Shown one piece after another: positions 25,871 to 33,909 of a stretch of DNA of 34,327 bases (within the stretch, counting starts at the first letter, position 1; every line of letters starts with the position of its first letter). The notes below the pieces were generated by a model, which ran no database searches, had not been told where the DNA came from, and was given only the letters and a program-made list of their open reading frames with translations. Position numbers and translations under genes: made by a program. The stretch comes from a virus, in the IMG/VR virus record IMGVR_UViG_3300018080_008403, positions 1 to 34,327 of that record. One strand, written 5' to 3'.

Positions 25871-27244
25871 ATGGCCAAAGAGGTCAAGGTACCAGTTCGG
25901 GTAGAGGGCAGCGAGAAGGCCCAGAGCGAGCTGAAGTCGACGGGCCAGGCTGTGAAGGGCGTCGGCGCCGCCGGGGCGCAGGCGGCCAAGGGAACCGGCC
26001 AGGCGACGGTCGCGACCAAGGCGCACACTGCCGCGCACGGCAAGGCCCAGCCCGCGATAAAGGGTACCGCCAAAGCGGTCAACCAGTTCGACGACAGCGC
26101 CAAGACGGCGATGACCGGGATCCTCGGACAGTTCAACCCGATGCTCGCCAGCCTCGGCAACATCGCCGTGGACGTGGCCAAGGGCATCAGCAAGATGACG
26201 CTCGCGCTGGGTGGGATGGTCGCGGCCGGTGTTGCCATCAGCGGCCTGGTGTGGCTGTTTCGGACGATGCGCGCGGGGGCGCAGGCGGCGGAAGAAGCGC
26301 TCGAAAAAGCCACCAAAGCCCGCGAGAAGTTCGCCCAGAAGCAACAGGAGCCGGCGCAGCGGATCGCGGCCGATCTCCAGCAGGCTGGCGCCTACAGTGT
26401 GGCGAACTTTGAGAAGGCGTACTTGGCGTACATAGACATCATGAACGAGGGCGTGGAGAAGACGAAAGCGGCGGCACTAGCGACACCGACCATGCTGGCA
26501 GGATTGAAACCGTGGCAGGCCGCGAGAGTGGCGGCGGCCCCGGTGGAACCGGAGACGAAGGAGCAGGCCAGGAAGGCATTCGAGGAGCTGCAGGCCAAAC
26601 AGAAGACACGGGTCGAGGTCGCGGCTGCGGCCGAGCGGGCCAAAGAGTCGCCCGCGGGGCGGGCCGCGATCGCCGAGGCGGCGCTGGCGTATCGGGAACT
26701 TGGCAAGCAACCGCGCTTCCTTGAGAAGGTGACGGGCATCTCGCACGATGCGATCCTGCTCGCAAAGGCCATCGAGCTCGGATTGGCCGACACGGAAACG
26801 AGCATAGAGCAGGTTGACGAGCTGCTGAAGAAATACGGCGAACTTCAGCGGGAGCGGGGAAGGTTAGCACGCCCACGGCCGGGAGTACATGTAGCGCCCG
26901 GCGTGGCCGTCGGCGCTGGGGGGATTGGACCGCTCTCAGCCAGGCGAATAACGCAGGTCGACAAAGAGATAGAGGCACTCCAGCCCCTCCTGGATCTGTC
27001 GGAGACGTTGAAGCAAGCGGGGATTGCGGACACGACCGGGAAGGTACGGGACATCGCGAGGCCGGAGTCGCTGCCGTCATTCTCACCCGAGGGCTTCAGC
27101 CCCGAAACCCGTCAGGTCACCGTAAACATCAGCAACAACCAGACCACGATCAACCAGGGCACGGTACTCGACGCCCAGGGCGTGCTGGTGCGGCCGGAGG
27201 CGATCACACCGGAGATTATCGAGCGCGGGGCGGGAATGCCGTAG
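25871..27244 (+). CDS. Tail tape measure protein (short)
   Basis: The 457-residue protein has an Ala/Gly-rich helical start (EKAQSELKSTGQAVKGVGAAGAQAAKGTGQA), a hydrophobic segment (about 100-140, MTLALGGMVAAGVAISGLVWLF) and long helices (AAEEALEKATKAREKFAQKQQEP), which is the tape-measure pattern. The C-terminal region ETRQVTVNISNNQTTINQGTVLD is beta-like. Using the usual ratio of length to tail size, the tail would be short, under 100 nm. AGGAGT lies upstream of ATG 25871. Confidence 0.75.
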   Translation: MAKEVKVPVRVEGSEKAQSELKSTGQAVKGVGAAGAQAAKGTGQATVATKAHTAAHGKAQPAIKGTAKAVNQFDDSAKTAMTGILGQFNPMLASLGNIAVDVAKGISKMTLALGGMVAAGVAISGLVWLFRTMRAGAQAAEEALEKATKAREKFAQKQQEPAQRIAADLQQAGAYSVANFEKAYLAYIDIMNEGVEKTKAAALATPTMLAGLKPWQAARVAAAPVEPETKEQARKAFEELQAKQKTRVEVAAAAERAKESPAGRAAIAEAALAYRELGKQPRFLEKVTGISHDAILLAKAIELGLADTETSIEQVDELLKKYGELQRERGRLARPRPGVHVAPGVAVGAGGIGPLSARRITQVDKEIEALQPLLDLSETLKQAGIADTTGKVRDIARPESLPSFSPEGFSPETRQVTVNISNNQTTINQGTVLDAQGVLVRPEAITPEIIERGAGMP

Positions 27245-27258
27245 CAACGTGACGGAGC

Positions 27259-27294
27259 GATTGGAGATTGACGGTTGACGATTGACGATTGGGG
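27259..27294. repeat. GATTGAC-type heptamer array
   Basis: Fills the junction after the tape measure gene, followed by GAACCCTGAAGCCTGAACCC and GGCGTCCTTGGCG repeats up to the start at 27350. Confidence 0.9.
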
Positions 27295-27349
27295 AGCTGA
27301 ACCCTGAAGCCTGAACCCTTGGCGTCCTTGGCGTCTGGGCGGTTAACCG

Positions 27350-27805
27350 ATGCCGCATGCCGTATTCAACGCCGATCAAGTCGATGACCTGCCGAAGCTG
27401 GAGCCGGCGACGGACGGGCTGCTGGTCGCGGCGCGCGTGCGGACGAAGGCCGAGGGTCCGAACCCGAAGGTGCTCAAGTACTGCCTGCCGGAGCTCTCGG
27501 GCGCCGGCGCGGTGCACACTGGGCTGGGGCCGGAACGGATCAAGTGGACGATCGAAGCGTTTGTGCTGGATGACGACGACCACGACTACATCGTCTTCCG
27601 CAACAAGCTGCGGCAGTACCAGGCGACGGCCGCGACGTACACGCTGCGGAGCGAATGGGGGGAGGAGTGGCCGTACTGCCGGCTGGCGAGCTTCCGGCCG
27701 ACGGCGCCCCCGGAGCGCTGCCAGAGCCCGGAGCTGTGGTGCGGGTGGGAAGTCGAGTTTGAGTGGATGCAGCCGGGCGCCGAGGTTGCGATAAGGACGG
27801 ATTGA
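27350..27805 (+). CDS. Distal-tail-like protein, tentative
   Basis: The 151-residue protein starts MPHAVFNADQVDDLPKLEPA and continues TDGLLVAARVRTKAEGPNPKVLKYCLPELSGAGAV...IKWTIEAFVLDDDDHDYIVFRNKLRQY. Strand-rich small proteins directly after the tape measure often are distal tail or hub-adapter subunits. No specific family match is seen. The start is placed at ATG 27350 right after the repeat block; its ribosome-binding site is poor. It is followed after 3 bp by the large hub gene. Confidence 0.55.
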   Translation: MPHAVFNADQVDDLPKLEPATDGLLVAARVRTKAEGPNPKVLKYCLPELSGAGAVHTGLGPERIKWTIEAFVLDDDDHDYIVFRNKLRQYQATAATYTLRSEWGEEWPYCRLASFRPTAPPERCQSPELWCGWEVEFEWMQPGAEVAIRTD

Positions 27806-27808
27806 GCA

Positions 27809-30151
27809 GTGCCACCGATCGAGAGAGTACCGGGAGTGGGCCGGCCGGGCGGGACGGTAACCGGGCCAATACAGCCCGGGCCCCACCCGGCGGACGACCC
27901 GAGCTTGTGGGATCCGCTGGCGATCGAGGTGACACAGCTCGACGGCGAGCCGCAGGTGGTGACTTGGCTCGGCCCGGCGGCCGAGGTCGATCGGCCGATC
28001 AACGCACTACCGACGGCGAAGGCGCCGGTGGTGTTGTACGACGGGTACCTGCTGAACCGCGGGACGGAGGATGATCCGGATCCGCAGCGCCTGGACGTGG
28101 TCTTGCCGGACGACGCGATCGTGACGATCAGTACGGCGCGACCGAGCCCCGAGCAGAACGTGACGCTCTTTCGGGGGTATCTGAACACGGTGCGACGCAC
28201 GGCGGCCGGCGCAAAGCAGTGCGGGATCGAGCTGGTGCACGTCGCGGACGATCTGAAGGAACGGGCGATCCACGGTCAGTTGTGGCTGAGCAAGGCGGAC
28301 GAGGTGACGTTCGCCGAGAGCAGTACCCCGACGCTGATTCCGAAGGTCGACACGGGCTGGCCGGTGGTGTTCAACCCGGAGGGGGCCAAGAACTGCCGGA
28401 AGAAGCTGACGTATCTGGATGACGCGGACACCGAGTGGCGCTTCGGCGTGCCACTCTGGGCGCACCGCTACTACGACGACCGGCAGGCGTGGACGTGGGC
28501 GCGCGTGTTCATGTTCCTGCTGTACTGGGGCCGACGGTTGCCGGACGGCACGTTGGGAGCGATGCCGCACGACCTGGTCGACTGCAACCTGTGGAAGTTG
28601 ATCTACGAGCGCGGGTATCACCTGGAGGACCCGGACGAACTGGGCGGCGGGGTGGATCTGGAAGACCCGTGGGCGCGGGTGCTGCTGGCCCGGCCGCTGT
28701 CGCACGCGATCGAGGGGATGGACTGGATCCAGGCGCTGAAATGGACGTGCGCGCGGAGCGGGATCGGGTTCACGGTCGATGCATGGCACGAGAGCGACGG
28801 AGCACTGAAGGAGGGGTTCAGGTTCTTCGTGCCGGGGGCGTCGCGGCGCGTGACGATCCGGATGCCGTCGGCGCACTTTCGGACCGACGACAAGACCTGG
28901 ACGGAAGTGCGACGCGAAGCGGACGTGAGCAACCTGGCGGTGGTGGGGAACTACGCGGCGTGCGTCAACGCAGCCCGGGCGGGCGGGGCGGCCAAACGCT
29001 ACGAGGTGACGGTCGAGCTGGTGCCGGGCTGGGACTACGACGCGGAGCGTGTGCCGCAGGTGGACGTGGATCCGGACGATCAGAATGCGGTCGCTGAAGC
29101 GGTGGCGGCAATCAGCTCAGACGCCTGGGGGAATCGGTACTGCACGAACGGCAAGCAGTTTTTCGACCATTGGAGCGTGCTGCGGCATTGGATCGCGCCG
29201 GACTTTGCGGACATGCGGGACACGGACAAGGTGCGGCCGTTCGGTTACTTCGTCGCGGCGGCCTACGAGGCGTTGGACCTGGCCGACCTGGAGGTGGGCG
29301 AGGTGCAGGACGGTGACGAGTTCCAGCATGACCGGAACTCGCTCCGGCCGCGGCCGATCAAACGCTGTCTGACCGGGGTTCGGCCGGGGCAGACATTCCC
29401 GCCGATCGTGCAGGTGAGCTACCGCAGCGGCGAGGATGGGAGCTGGTTTCCGTTGCCCGCGGACGTCAAGGTGCTCATGACGCGATTGGGAGTATTCATG
29501 GAGATGGAGGACTTGCGCGTCGACGGGCTGAAGGAGCCGGGGGAAGGCGCGAGCACGTACACGCTGCCGGAGGCGTATATCCGCGGCACGATGCGGATGC
29601 GGATCACGGGGGTGATCGAGAGCGACAACGACTTCGTGGACGACGACTACGAAGGGTGGACGGAGATCCCCGGCTCGCTGAGCCGGCGGCGGCGGGGACG
29701 GCTGCTGTTTCGACCGGGTGACTTCCGGTGGGCGATCCGCGAGGACCGGGGCGGACACAGCGGCGGGAACTCGATCTTCAAGGGCAGCGAGAAGCCGGCG
29801 ACTGAGGAGTTTCTTGAGGATGCGGCGCGGCTGGTGAACAAGTACCTGCACCGGGCCGATCGAGTACGGCACGTCGGCCCGGTGGTGATGACGGGTCTGC
29901 TCTTCCCAGAGAAGGTCGGCGGGGAGGTGATCGGCTTTCGGCCGGGCGACGAGGTACCGGTGATCGCGGCGGAGGACCAGCAGCACGCGCACGATATAGA
30001 CCTGCGCGCCCGGCAGGACGACGACTACGCGATCATCGCGAACGTGAACTGGAGATGGAACCCGGGCGACGGTGACAAGGTGTCGCCGGAGTTGACGACC
30101 ACGCTGACGCTGGAGGATCCGGCGGCGGTGGTGGGCTTCGGTGAAGGGTAA
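27809..30151 (+). CDS. Large tail hub/baseplate protein
   Basis: The 780-residue protein is the largest product of the window. The region RLDVVLPDDAIVTISTARPSPEQNVTLFRGYLNTVRRTAAGAKQCGIELVHVADDLKERAI resembles the beta-barrel and strand pattern of tail hub proteins (Mu gp44/T4 gp27 type), in which a ring joins tube and fibres. The later part (about 540-620, FPPIVQVSYRSGEDGSWFPLPADVKVLM) is again strand-rich, and the end is acidic. A GTG at 27809 is the start. Function is inferred from size, place after the tape measure and strand pattern. Confidence 0.6.
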   Translation: MPPIERVPGVGRPGGTVTGPIQPGPHPADDPSLWDPLAIEVTQLDGEPQVVTWLGPAAEVDRPINALPTAKAPVVLYDGYLLNRGTEDDPDPQRLDVVLPDDAIVTISTARPSPEQNVTLFRGYLNTVRRTAAGAKQCGIELVHVADDLKERAIHGQLWLSKADEVTFAESSTPTLIPKVDTGWPVVFNPEGAKNCRKKLTYLDDADTEWRFGVPLWAHRYYDDRQAWTWARVFMFLLYWGRRLPDGTLGAMPHDLVDCNLWKLIYERGYHLEDPDELGGGVDLEDPWARVLLARPLSHAIEGMDWIQALKWTCARSGIGFTVDAWHESDGALKEGFRFFVPGASRRVTIRMPSAHFRTDDKTWTEVRREADVSNLAVVGNYAACVNAARAGGAAKRYEVTVELVPGWDYDAERVPQVDVDPDDQNAVAEAVAAISSDAWGNRYCTNGKQFFDHWSVLRHWIAPDFADMRDTDKVRPFGYFVAAAYEALDLADLEVGEVQDGDEFQHDRNSLRPRPIKRCLTGVRPGQTFPPIVQVSYRSGEDGSWFPLPADVKVLMTRLGVFMEMEDLRVDGLKEPGEGASTYTLPEAYIRGTMRMRITGVIESDNDFVDDDYEGWTEIPGSLSRRRRGRLLFRPGDFRWAIREDRGGHSGGNSIFKGSEKPATEEFLEDAARLVNKYLHRADRVRHVGPVVMTGLLFPEKVGGEVIGFRPGDEVPVIAAEDQQHAHDIDLRARQDDDYAIIANVNWRWNPGDGDKVSPELTTTLTLEDPAAVVGFGEG

Positions 30152-30230
30152 CCGCCAAGGCGCCAAGAGCGCCTCTGTATCGAGCCGTCAGCAGTAATCC
30201 ACGCTTGGCGCTCTTGGCGCCTTGGCGGTT
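30150..30230. repeat. Perfect 24-bp inverted repeat with 33-nt loop
   Basis: The AACCGCC...GAGCGCC arm at 30150-30173 and its exact reverse complement at 30207-30230 are two members of the AACCGCCAAGGCG family in opposite orientation. They fill the junction between the hub gene and the gene at 30242. Confidence 0.9.
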
Positions 30231-30241
30231 TGGAGCAGCAG

Positions 30242-30670
30242 ATGCAGCGGGTAGGAATCTGGGTACCGAGTGAGCTGGTCGTCGCCGGCGAGGTGGTGCA
30301 GGTTTACGGACCCGACGGCGTCGGCGGCGTGGACCTCTCGGCCGGCGTGGCCGGCGGCCGGGTGGTGCCGGTGCCCATGTACGACGGCGAGCATCATGCG
30401 CCCGGGCAGCCGCAGAACGGACCCTGCCAGCTCGGCACGTTCGGCCGCGAGACACGGAGCGTGCTGGTATTGAGCGACGAGTTGGCGACCGGGCTGCACA
30501 CGTTTGCAGCGCGGGCGTTCGATCGCGAGACGGGGGAGGCCGCGGCTGATCCGACCGAGACGGTCGAGGTGTACGTGAACACCGCGCCACGCGGCGCGCG
30601 GGCTGTACAGGCGGTCGAGGATCTGGTCGGCGGCCGGCTGCGGTTCAACTTCGGAAAGCTGGAGGAATAG
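30242..30670 (+). CDS. Hypothetical tail-region protein, beta-rich
   Basis: The 142-residue protein MQRVGIWVPSELVVAGEVVQ continues VYGPDGVGGVDLSAGVAGGRVVPVPMYDGEHHAPGQPQNGP and later ATGLHTFAARAFDRETGEAAADPTETVEVYVNTAP. The last part resembles a fibronectin-III or Ig-like strand set (LHTFAARAFD..TG....DPTETVEVYV), common in tail-associated proteins. GGAG is six bases before ATG 30242, which is preferred over the TTG at 30230. Confidence 0.65.
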   Translation: MQRVGIWVPSELVVAGEVVQVYGPDGVGGVDLSAGVAGGRVVPVPMYDGEHHAPGQPQNGPCQLGTFGRETRSVLVLSDELATGLHTFAARAFDRETGEAAADPTETVEVYVNTAPRGARAVQAVEDLVGGRLRFNFGKLEE

Positions 30671-30671
30671 C

Positions 30672-31904
30672 ATGGCGGTGGGCCATACACCAGGTCAATT
30701 GACGCCGGCGCAAGCCGAGGCGAAGCCGGGAAGCACGCACGCCAGTGGGATCCGCTACCCGGGCCTCTTGAGCGACCGCTCGACGCCGCTGACCAAGACG
30801 CAGGACTGGATGCAGATCCTGGAGCTGCTCTATCGGCGGGTGAGCTTGATGATGGGGCTGCACTGTGAGGAGACCGACAGCGCCCTGGAGGTGGCGGTCT
30901 TCGAGGGGGTGTACGCCAAGAGCGACGGGACCAAGGTCGCGTTCGCCGGCAACAGCGCGTTCGCCGTGCCGGACGACACGAGCGATTACAAGCTCTGGGT
31001 GCTGGCGTCGACCAACGCGCTGACGGGTGGGACGAGCTGGCCGGGTGACAGCACGACGTATGTGGCGGTCGCGATGGTGACGACCGCGAACGGGGCGGTC
31101 ACCGACGTGAAAGACGCCCGGCCGTACAACTCGTTGCGCATCGTGCCGACGTTCACCGACAACGGGCAGACCAGTCAGTCTGAGTTCGTGATCGACGCGG
31201 ACGCGAGCAGCGCCGGCGACCGCTACCTGTCGATGCAGCTCGGGGCGGCGCTGTGGGCGGCGCTGAAGTGGGCGACCGCCAGCAGCCGGTTCGAGTTGTA
31301 TTCCGACAAGGACTCGACGCTAGCGAAGCTGAACCTGCTGGAGTTGCTGATCAGCGGGACGACCCTGCTGGACGCCAACGGGGCGGCGAAGGTCGCGGCG
31401 GCCGTGGCGGGTGATGGGCTGGCGCACTCGGCCGGCGTGCTGTCGGTCGGCATCGACGGCACGACGATCGAGATCGACTCCGACGAGTTGCGGGTGAAGG
31501 GACAGGGGATTGGGCTCAACCAAGTTAGTAATGCGATCCGGCAGGCCGTGTTGATTGTGACCATGCAGGACGCCGCCGGCGACGTGACTGCCGGCGTCAA
31601 CGTGACGATCCAGGTCAAGGACCTCAACGGCGACAACGTCGCCGCCGAGGCCCTGTTTGAAGTTGGGGCGTTCACAGACGCGGATGGCAGTGCGTTCGAC
31701 ACGGACGTGACGATCACGATCTCTACGGGGTCGATCGTTCGGTCGATCAACAACTACGACAAGATCATCAAGGCCGACAGCAGCGGGACGGCGGTGATCA
31801 CGATCACACGGACGTCCGGCGACGACGTGTACGTGCTGGCCAAGAAGACATGGGCGAGCCGTGCGCTGAACTGTGTGGACACGGCGTTCGTGGACCACAC
31901 ATAG
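30672..31904 (+). CDS. Tail fibre-like structural protein
   Basis: The 410-residue protein begins MAVGHTPGQLTPAQAEAKPG, has a central part with EGVYAKSDGTKVAFAGNSAFAVPDDTSDYKLWVLAS typical of phage fibre or baseplate-adapter proteins, then LANAAxx-type segments (ANGAAKVAAAVAGDGLAHSAGVLSVGIDGTTIEIDSDELRVKGQGI) that resemble a trimeric fibre stalk repeat. It ends in a strand-rich domain (VLIVTMQDAAGDVTAGVNVTIQVKDLNGDN). GGAGG precedes ATG 30672. Role in host attachment is inferred. Confidence 0.65.
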   Translation: MAVGHTPGQLTPAQAEAKPGSTHASGIRYPGLLSDRSTPLTKTQDWMQILELLYRRVSLMMGLHCEETDSALEVAVFEGVYAKSDGTKVAFAGNSAFAVPDDTSDYKLWVLASTNALTGGTSWPGDSTTYVAVAMVTTANGAVTDVKDARPYNSLRIVPTFTDNGQTSQSEFVIDADASSAGDRYLSMQLGAALWAALKWATASSRFELYSDKDSTLAKLNLLELLISGTTLLDANGAAKVAAAVAGDGLAHSAGVLSVGIDGTTIEIDSDELRVKGQGIGLNQVSNAIRQAVLIVTMQDAAGDVTAGVNVTIQVKDLNGDNVAAEALFEVGAFTDADGSAFDTDVTITISTGSIVRSINNYDKIIKADSSGTAVITITRTSGDDVYVLAKKTWASRALNCVDTAFVDHT

Positions 31905-31916
31905 GACACAGGAGCG

Positions 31917-32624
31917 ATGCCGGGATCACGCGGCCAGTACAGCACGAAGGACTATCACGAGAACGCCTCGGCGATCCAGGACGCCGGCACGAGCGCGCTG
32001 GTTTGCTGGTACTATCCCACGGCCGTAGGGCCGGTGTCGCCGGTGGGGATCTACGACACGAACGATACGAAGCGGTGGCTGCGGATCGCGCATATGGGAA
32101 CGGGCGTCGTCAATGCCCAGTGGCGCGACGGCGGGGCGACCACGTCCGCCTCGTCAGGTTTCGCGGCGACGCTGAACGACTGGAACCTGCTCGGTTTGAT
32201 CTTTGTTCCCAACGCAACGCTGCGCGTCTTCCTGAATGGCACGCTCGTGACGACCTCGATGGGCGGCAACCAGTGGCCGTCCCCGCTCAACGCGACGTGC
32301 CTGGGGGTTCAGCACATCTCCACAGGCTACGATCAGCCTTGTCCGGGCTACATCGGGCCGGTGGGACGGTGGACCGCGGACATCGCCGAGGCGGATCTCG
32401 ATGTGATGTACGCCGGGCGGGATTTCCGGTCAGTCCAACCAGACAGCCTTCAGAACTACTACAAGTGCGACGGCGACGGCGATGTGAGTGATCTGATCGG
32501 CAGCTTCAACTTCACCGAGACCGGCACGGTCGGGCAGTTCGATGCTCCGTGGATGTATGGCGTGGGGGCCAAGCTAACGCGGGCGCCGCTGCGGCCGCTG
32601 GTCAACGCAGGGCAGGTGGCGTAA
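31917..32624 (+). CDS. LamG/concanavalin-like tail adhesin
   Basis: The 235-residue protein MPGSRGQYSTKDYHENASAI follows the jelly-roll pattern of LamG-like lectin domains: ALVCWYYPTAVGPVSPVGIYDTND, then LNDWNLLGLIFVPNATLRVFLNGTLVTTS (W..L...F......VFLNG..V) and a late IGPVGRWTADIAEADLDVMYAGRD. Such domains in fibres bind surface polysaccharide. AGGAGCG precedes ATG 31917. Substrate cannot be told from sequence. Confidence 0.75.
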   Translation: MPGSRGQYSTKDYHENASAIQDAGTSALVCWYYPTAVGPVSPVGIYDTNDTKRWLRIAHMGTGVVNAQWRDGGATTSASSGFAATLNDWNLLGLIFVPNATLRVFLNGTLVTTSMGGNQWPSPLNATCLGVQHISTGYDQPCPGYIGPVGRWTADIAEADLDVMYAGRDFRSVQPDSLQNYYKCDGDGDVSDLIGSFNFTETGTVGQFDAPWMYGVGAKLTRAPLRPLVNAGQVA

Positions 32625-33115
32625 TGCAATACTTGGGAGACTTTGCGAAGAATCAGATCGTGCACTTCAAGTGGAACACAGCCAGCGCCGCCGGTGCTTC
32701 GATCACGCGCGCGACGGACGGGACGGTCGCGGTCTACAAGGATGACGGTACCACCGAGGTCACGACGGGTGTGACCGATACGGAGGACCATGACAGTCTC
32801 ACCGGCGTACACCACTGTAAGATCGAGACGACGGACGAGTTCTATGCGGAGGAGCACGATTATTTTGTGGTGCTGGTGGGGGCGGTGATCGATGGACAGA
32901 CGGTCAATGCCTGCCTGGCGCACTTCAGCATCGCGAACCGCCCGGCGACGAACGACGCGCACATCGCCAAGGCCGGCGTCGCGAACAAGCAGGTGGAGTA
33001 CTCCGAGACCGGCGAGCTCGACATCTACGACGACGATGGGGAGACCAAGCTGGTTGAGCTGGAACTGGCAAGCGACGACGACGGGAAGACCGTCATTCGG
33101 CAGCCGAAAGCGTGA
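32624..33115 (+). CDS. Tail-associated protein, beta-rich
   Basis: The 163-residue protein starts MQYLGDFAKNQIVHFKWNTA and continues SAAGASITRATDGTVAVYKDDGTTEVTTGVTDTEDHDSLTGVHHCKIETTDEFYAEEHDYFVVLVGAVIDGQTVNACLAHFSI. This arrangement is often seen next to tail fibre genes and predicts an Ig-like or BppU-like sandwich. The ATG overlaps the preceding stop (TAATG). The C-terminal third repeats acidic turn motifs (YDDDGETKLVE, ASDDDGKT). Confidence 0.65.
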   Translation: MQYLGDFAKNQIVHFKWNTASAAGASITRATDGTVAVYKDDGTTEVTTGVTDTEDHDSLTGVHHCKIETTDEFYAEEHDYFVVLVGAVIDGQTVNACLAHFSIANRPATNDAHIAKAGVANKQVEYSETGELDIYDDDGETKLVELELASDDDGKTVIRQPKA

Positions 33116-33909
33116 TCGTAAAACGTCCGGACATTGTGCGGCGCTACATGGCCATACACGGCCGGGCTCTGGGTGCGCTCGGCCTGCGGGCACATTTCGC
33201 GGGGCCGCTGCGTAACTGGGCCTGGCGCAGCGGGGCGGGCGTGCTGGTGTGCTGGAAGGGCGAGCGGCTGCCATACCCGGTGCTCGATCCCTGGAGGACC
33301 GAAGAGCGCCAGGCCGCCGTCGTGGGCATCGCGCCGGGGCTGTCGGGCAGCGTAGACACGTTCGGTGACGTGACGTTCAGCGATGGGGTTTACCACTTTG
33401 CCGTGGTGACGTTCGGCCCGGGCGGCGTGCCGGCCGAGATCGATCCGCTGGAAGTGCAGACGCGCGTGTTCGACGGTGGGCAGCTCCTCGGACTGCTGCC
33501 GAATGCGCCGTCGCTCGTGCAAGTACGCCGGCTGACGGGGGGCAAGCCATACGTGAGCTGGACGTATAGCCGTGTGGGCGAGCAGGCCGCCCCGTCGGCG
33601 TTCACGGTTTACGCCTGCGACGAGGAGAGCGACTTCAATTTCGGCAATCCGGCCGGGTCGGTGAGCTTCGAGATCGGGCGTCGCCGCTACGGCTGGACCG
33701 GGACGGCGCTGAGCCCTGGTGACGTGCGTTACTACACCGTGCGGGCCGTCTCGGCCGTGAGCGTCAAGAGCTTGATTCCGCGCAACGGCCGCTGTCCGAG
33801 CGGCGTATACGACACCGTCTCGAAGGGCTACTGCGCCCGGCTGGAGATCCCGGTCGGGCCACCGGACGACGTCGGCACACTCGGGATTGAGGTGCTTGAT
33901 GAGTGGTAG
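33112..33909 (+). CDS. Hypothetical tail-end protein
   Basis: The 265-residue protein is probably beta-rich: SWTYSRVGEQAAPSAFTVYACDEESDFNFGNPAGSVSF...RYYTVRAVSAVSVKS is a fibronectin-III-like strand set, while the first ~110 residues (VRRYMAIHGRALGALGLRAHFAG) are different and helical. The start GTG 33112 overlaps the preceding stop as GTGA. It is likely part of the fibre or tail tip by position. The N-terminal part is not recognised. Confidence 0.65.
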   Translation: MIVKRPDIVRRYMAIHGRALGALGLRAHFAGPLRNWAWRSGAGVLVCWKGERLPYPVLDPWRTEERQAAVVGIAPGLSGSVDTFGDVTFSDGVYHFAVVTFGPGGVPAEIDPLEVQTRVFDGGQLLGLLPNAPSLVQVRRLTGGKPYVSWTYSRVGEQAAPSAFTVYACDEESDFNFGNPAGSVSFEIGRRRYGWTGTALSPGDVRYYTVRAVSAVSVKSLIPRNGRCPSGVYDTVSKGYCARLEIPVGPPDDVGTLGIEVLDEW

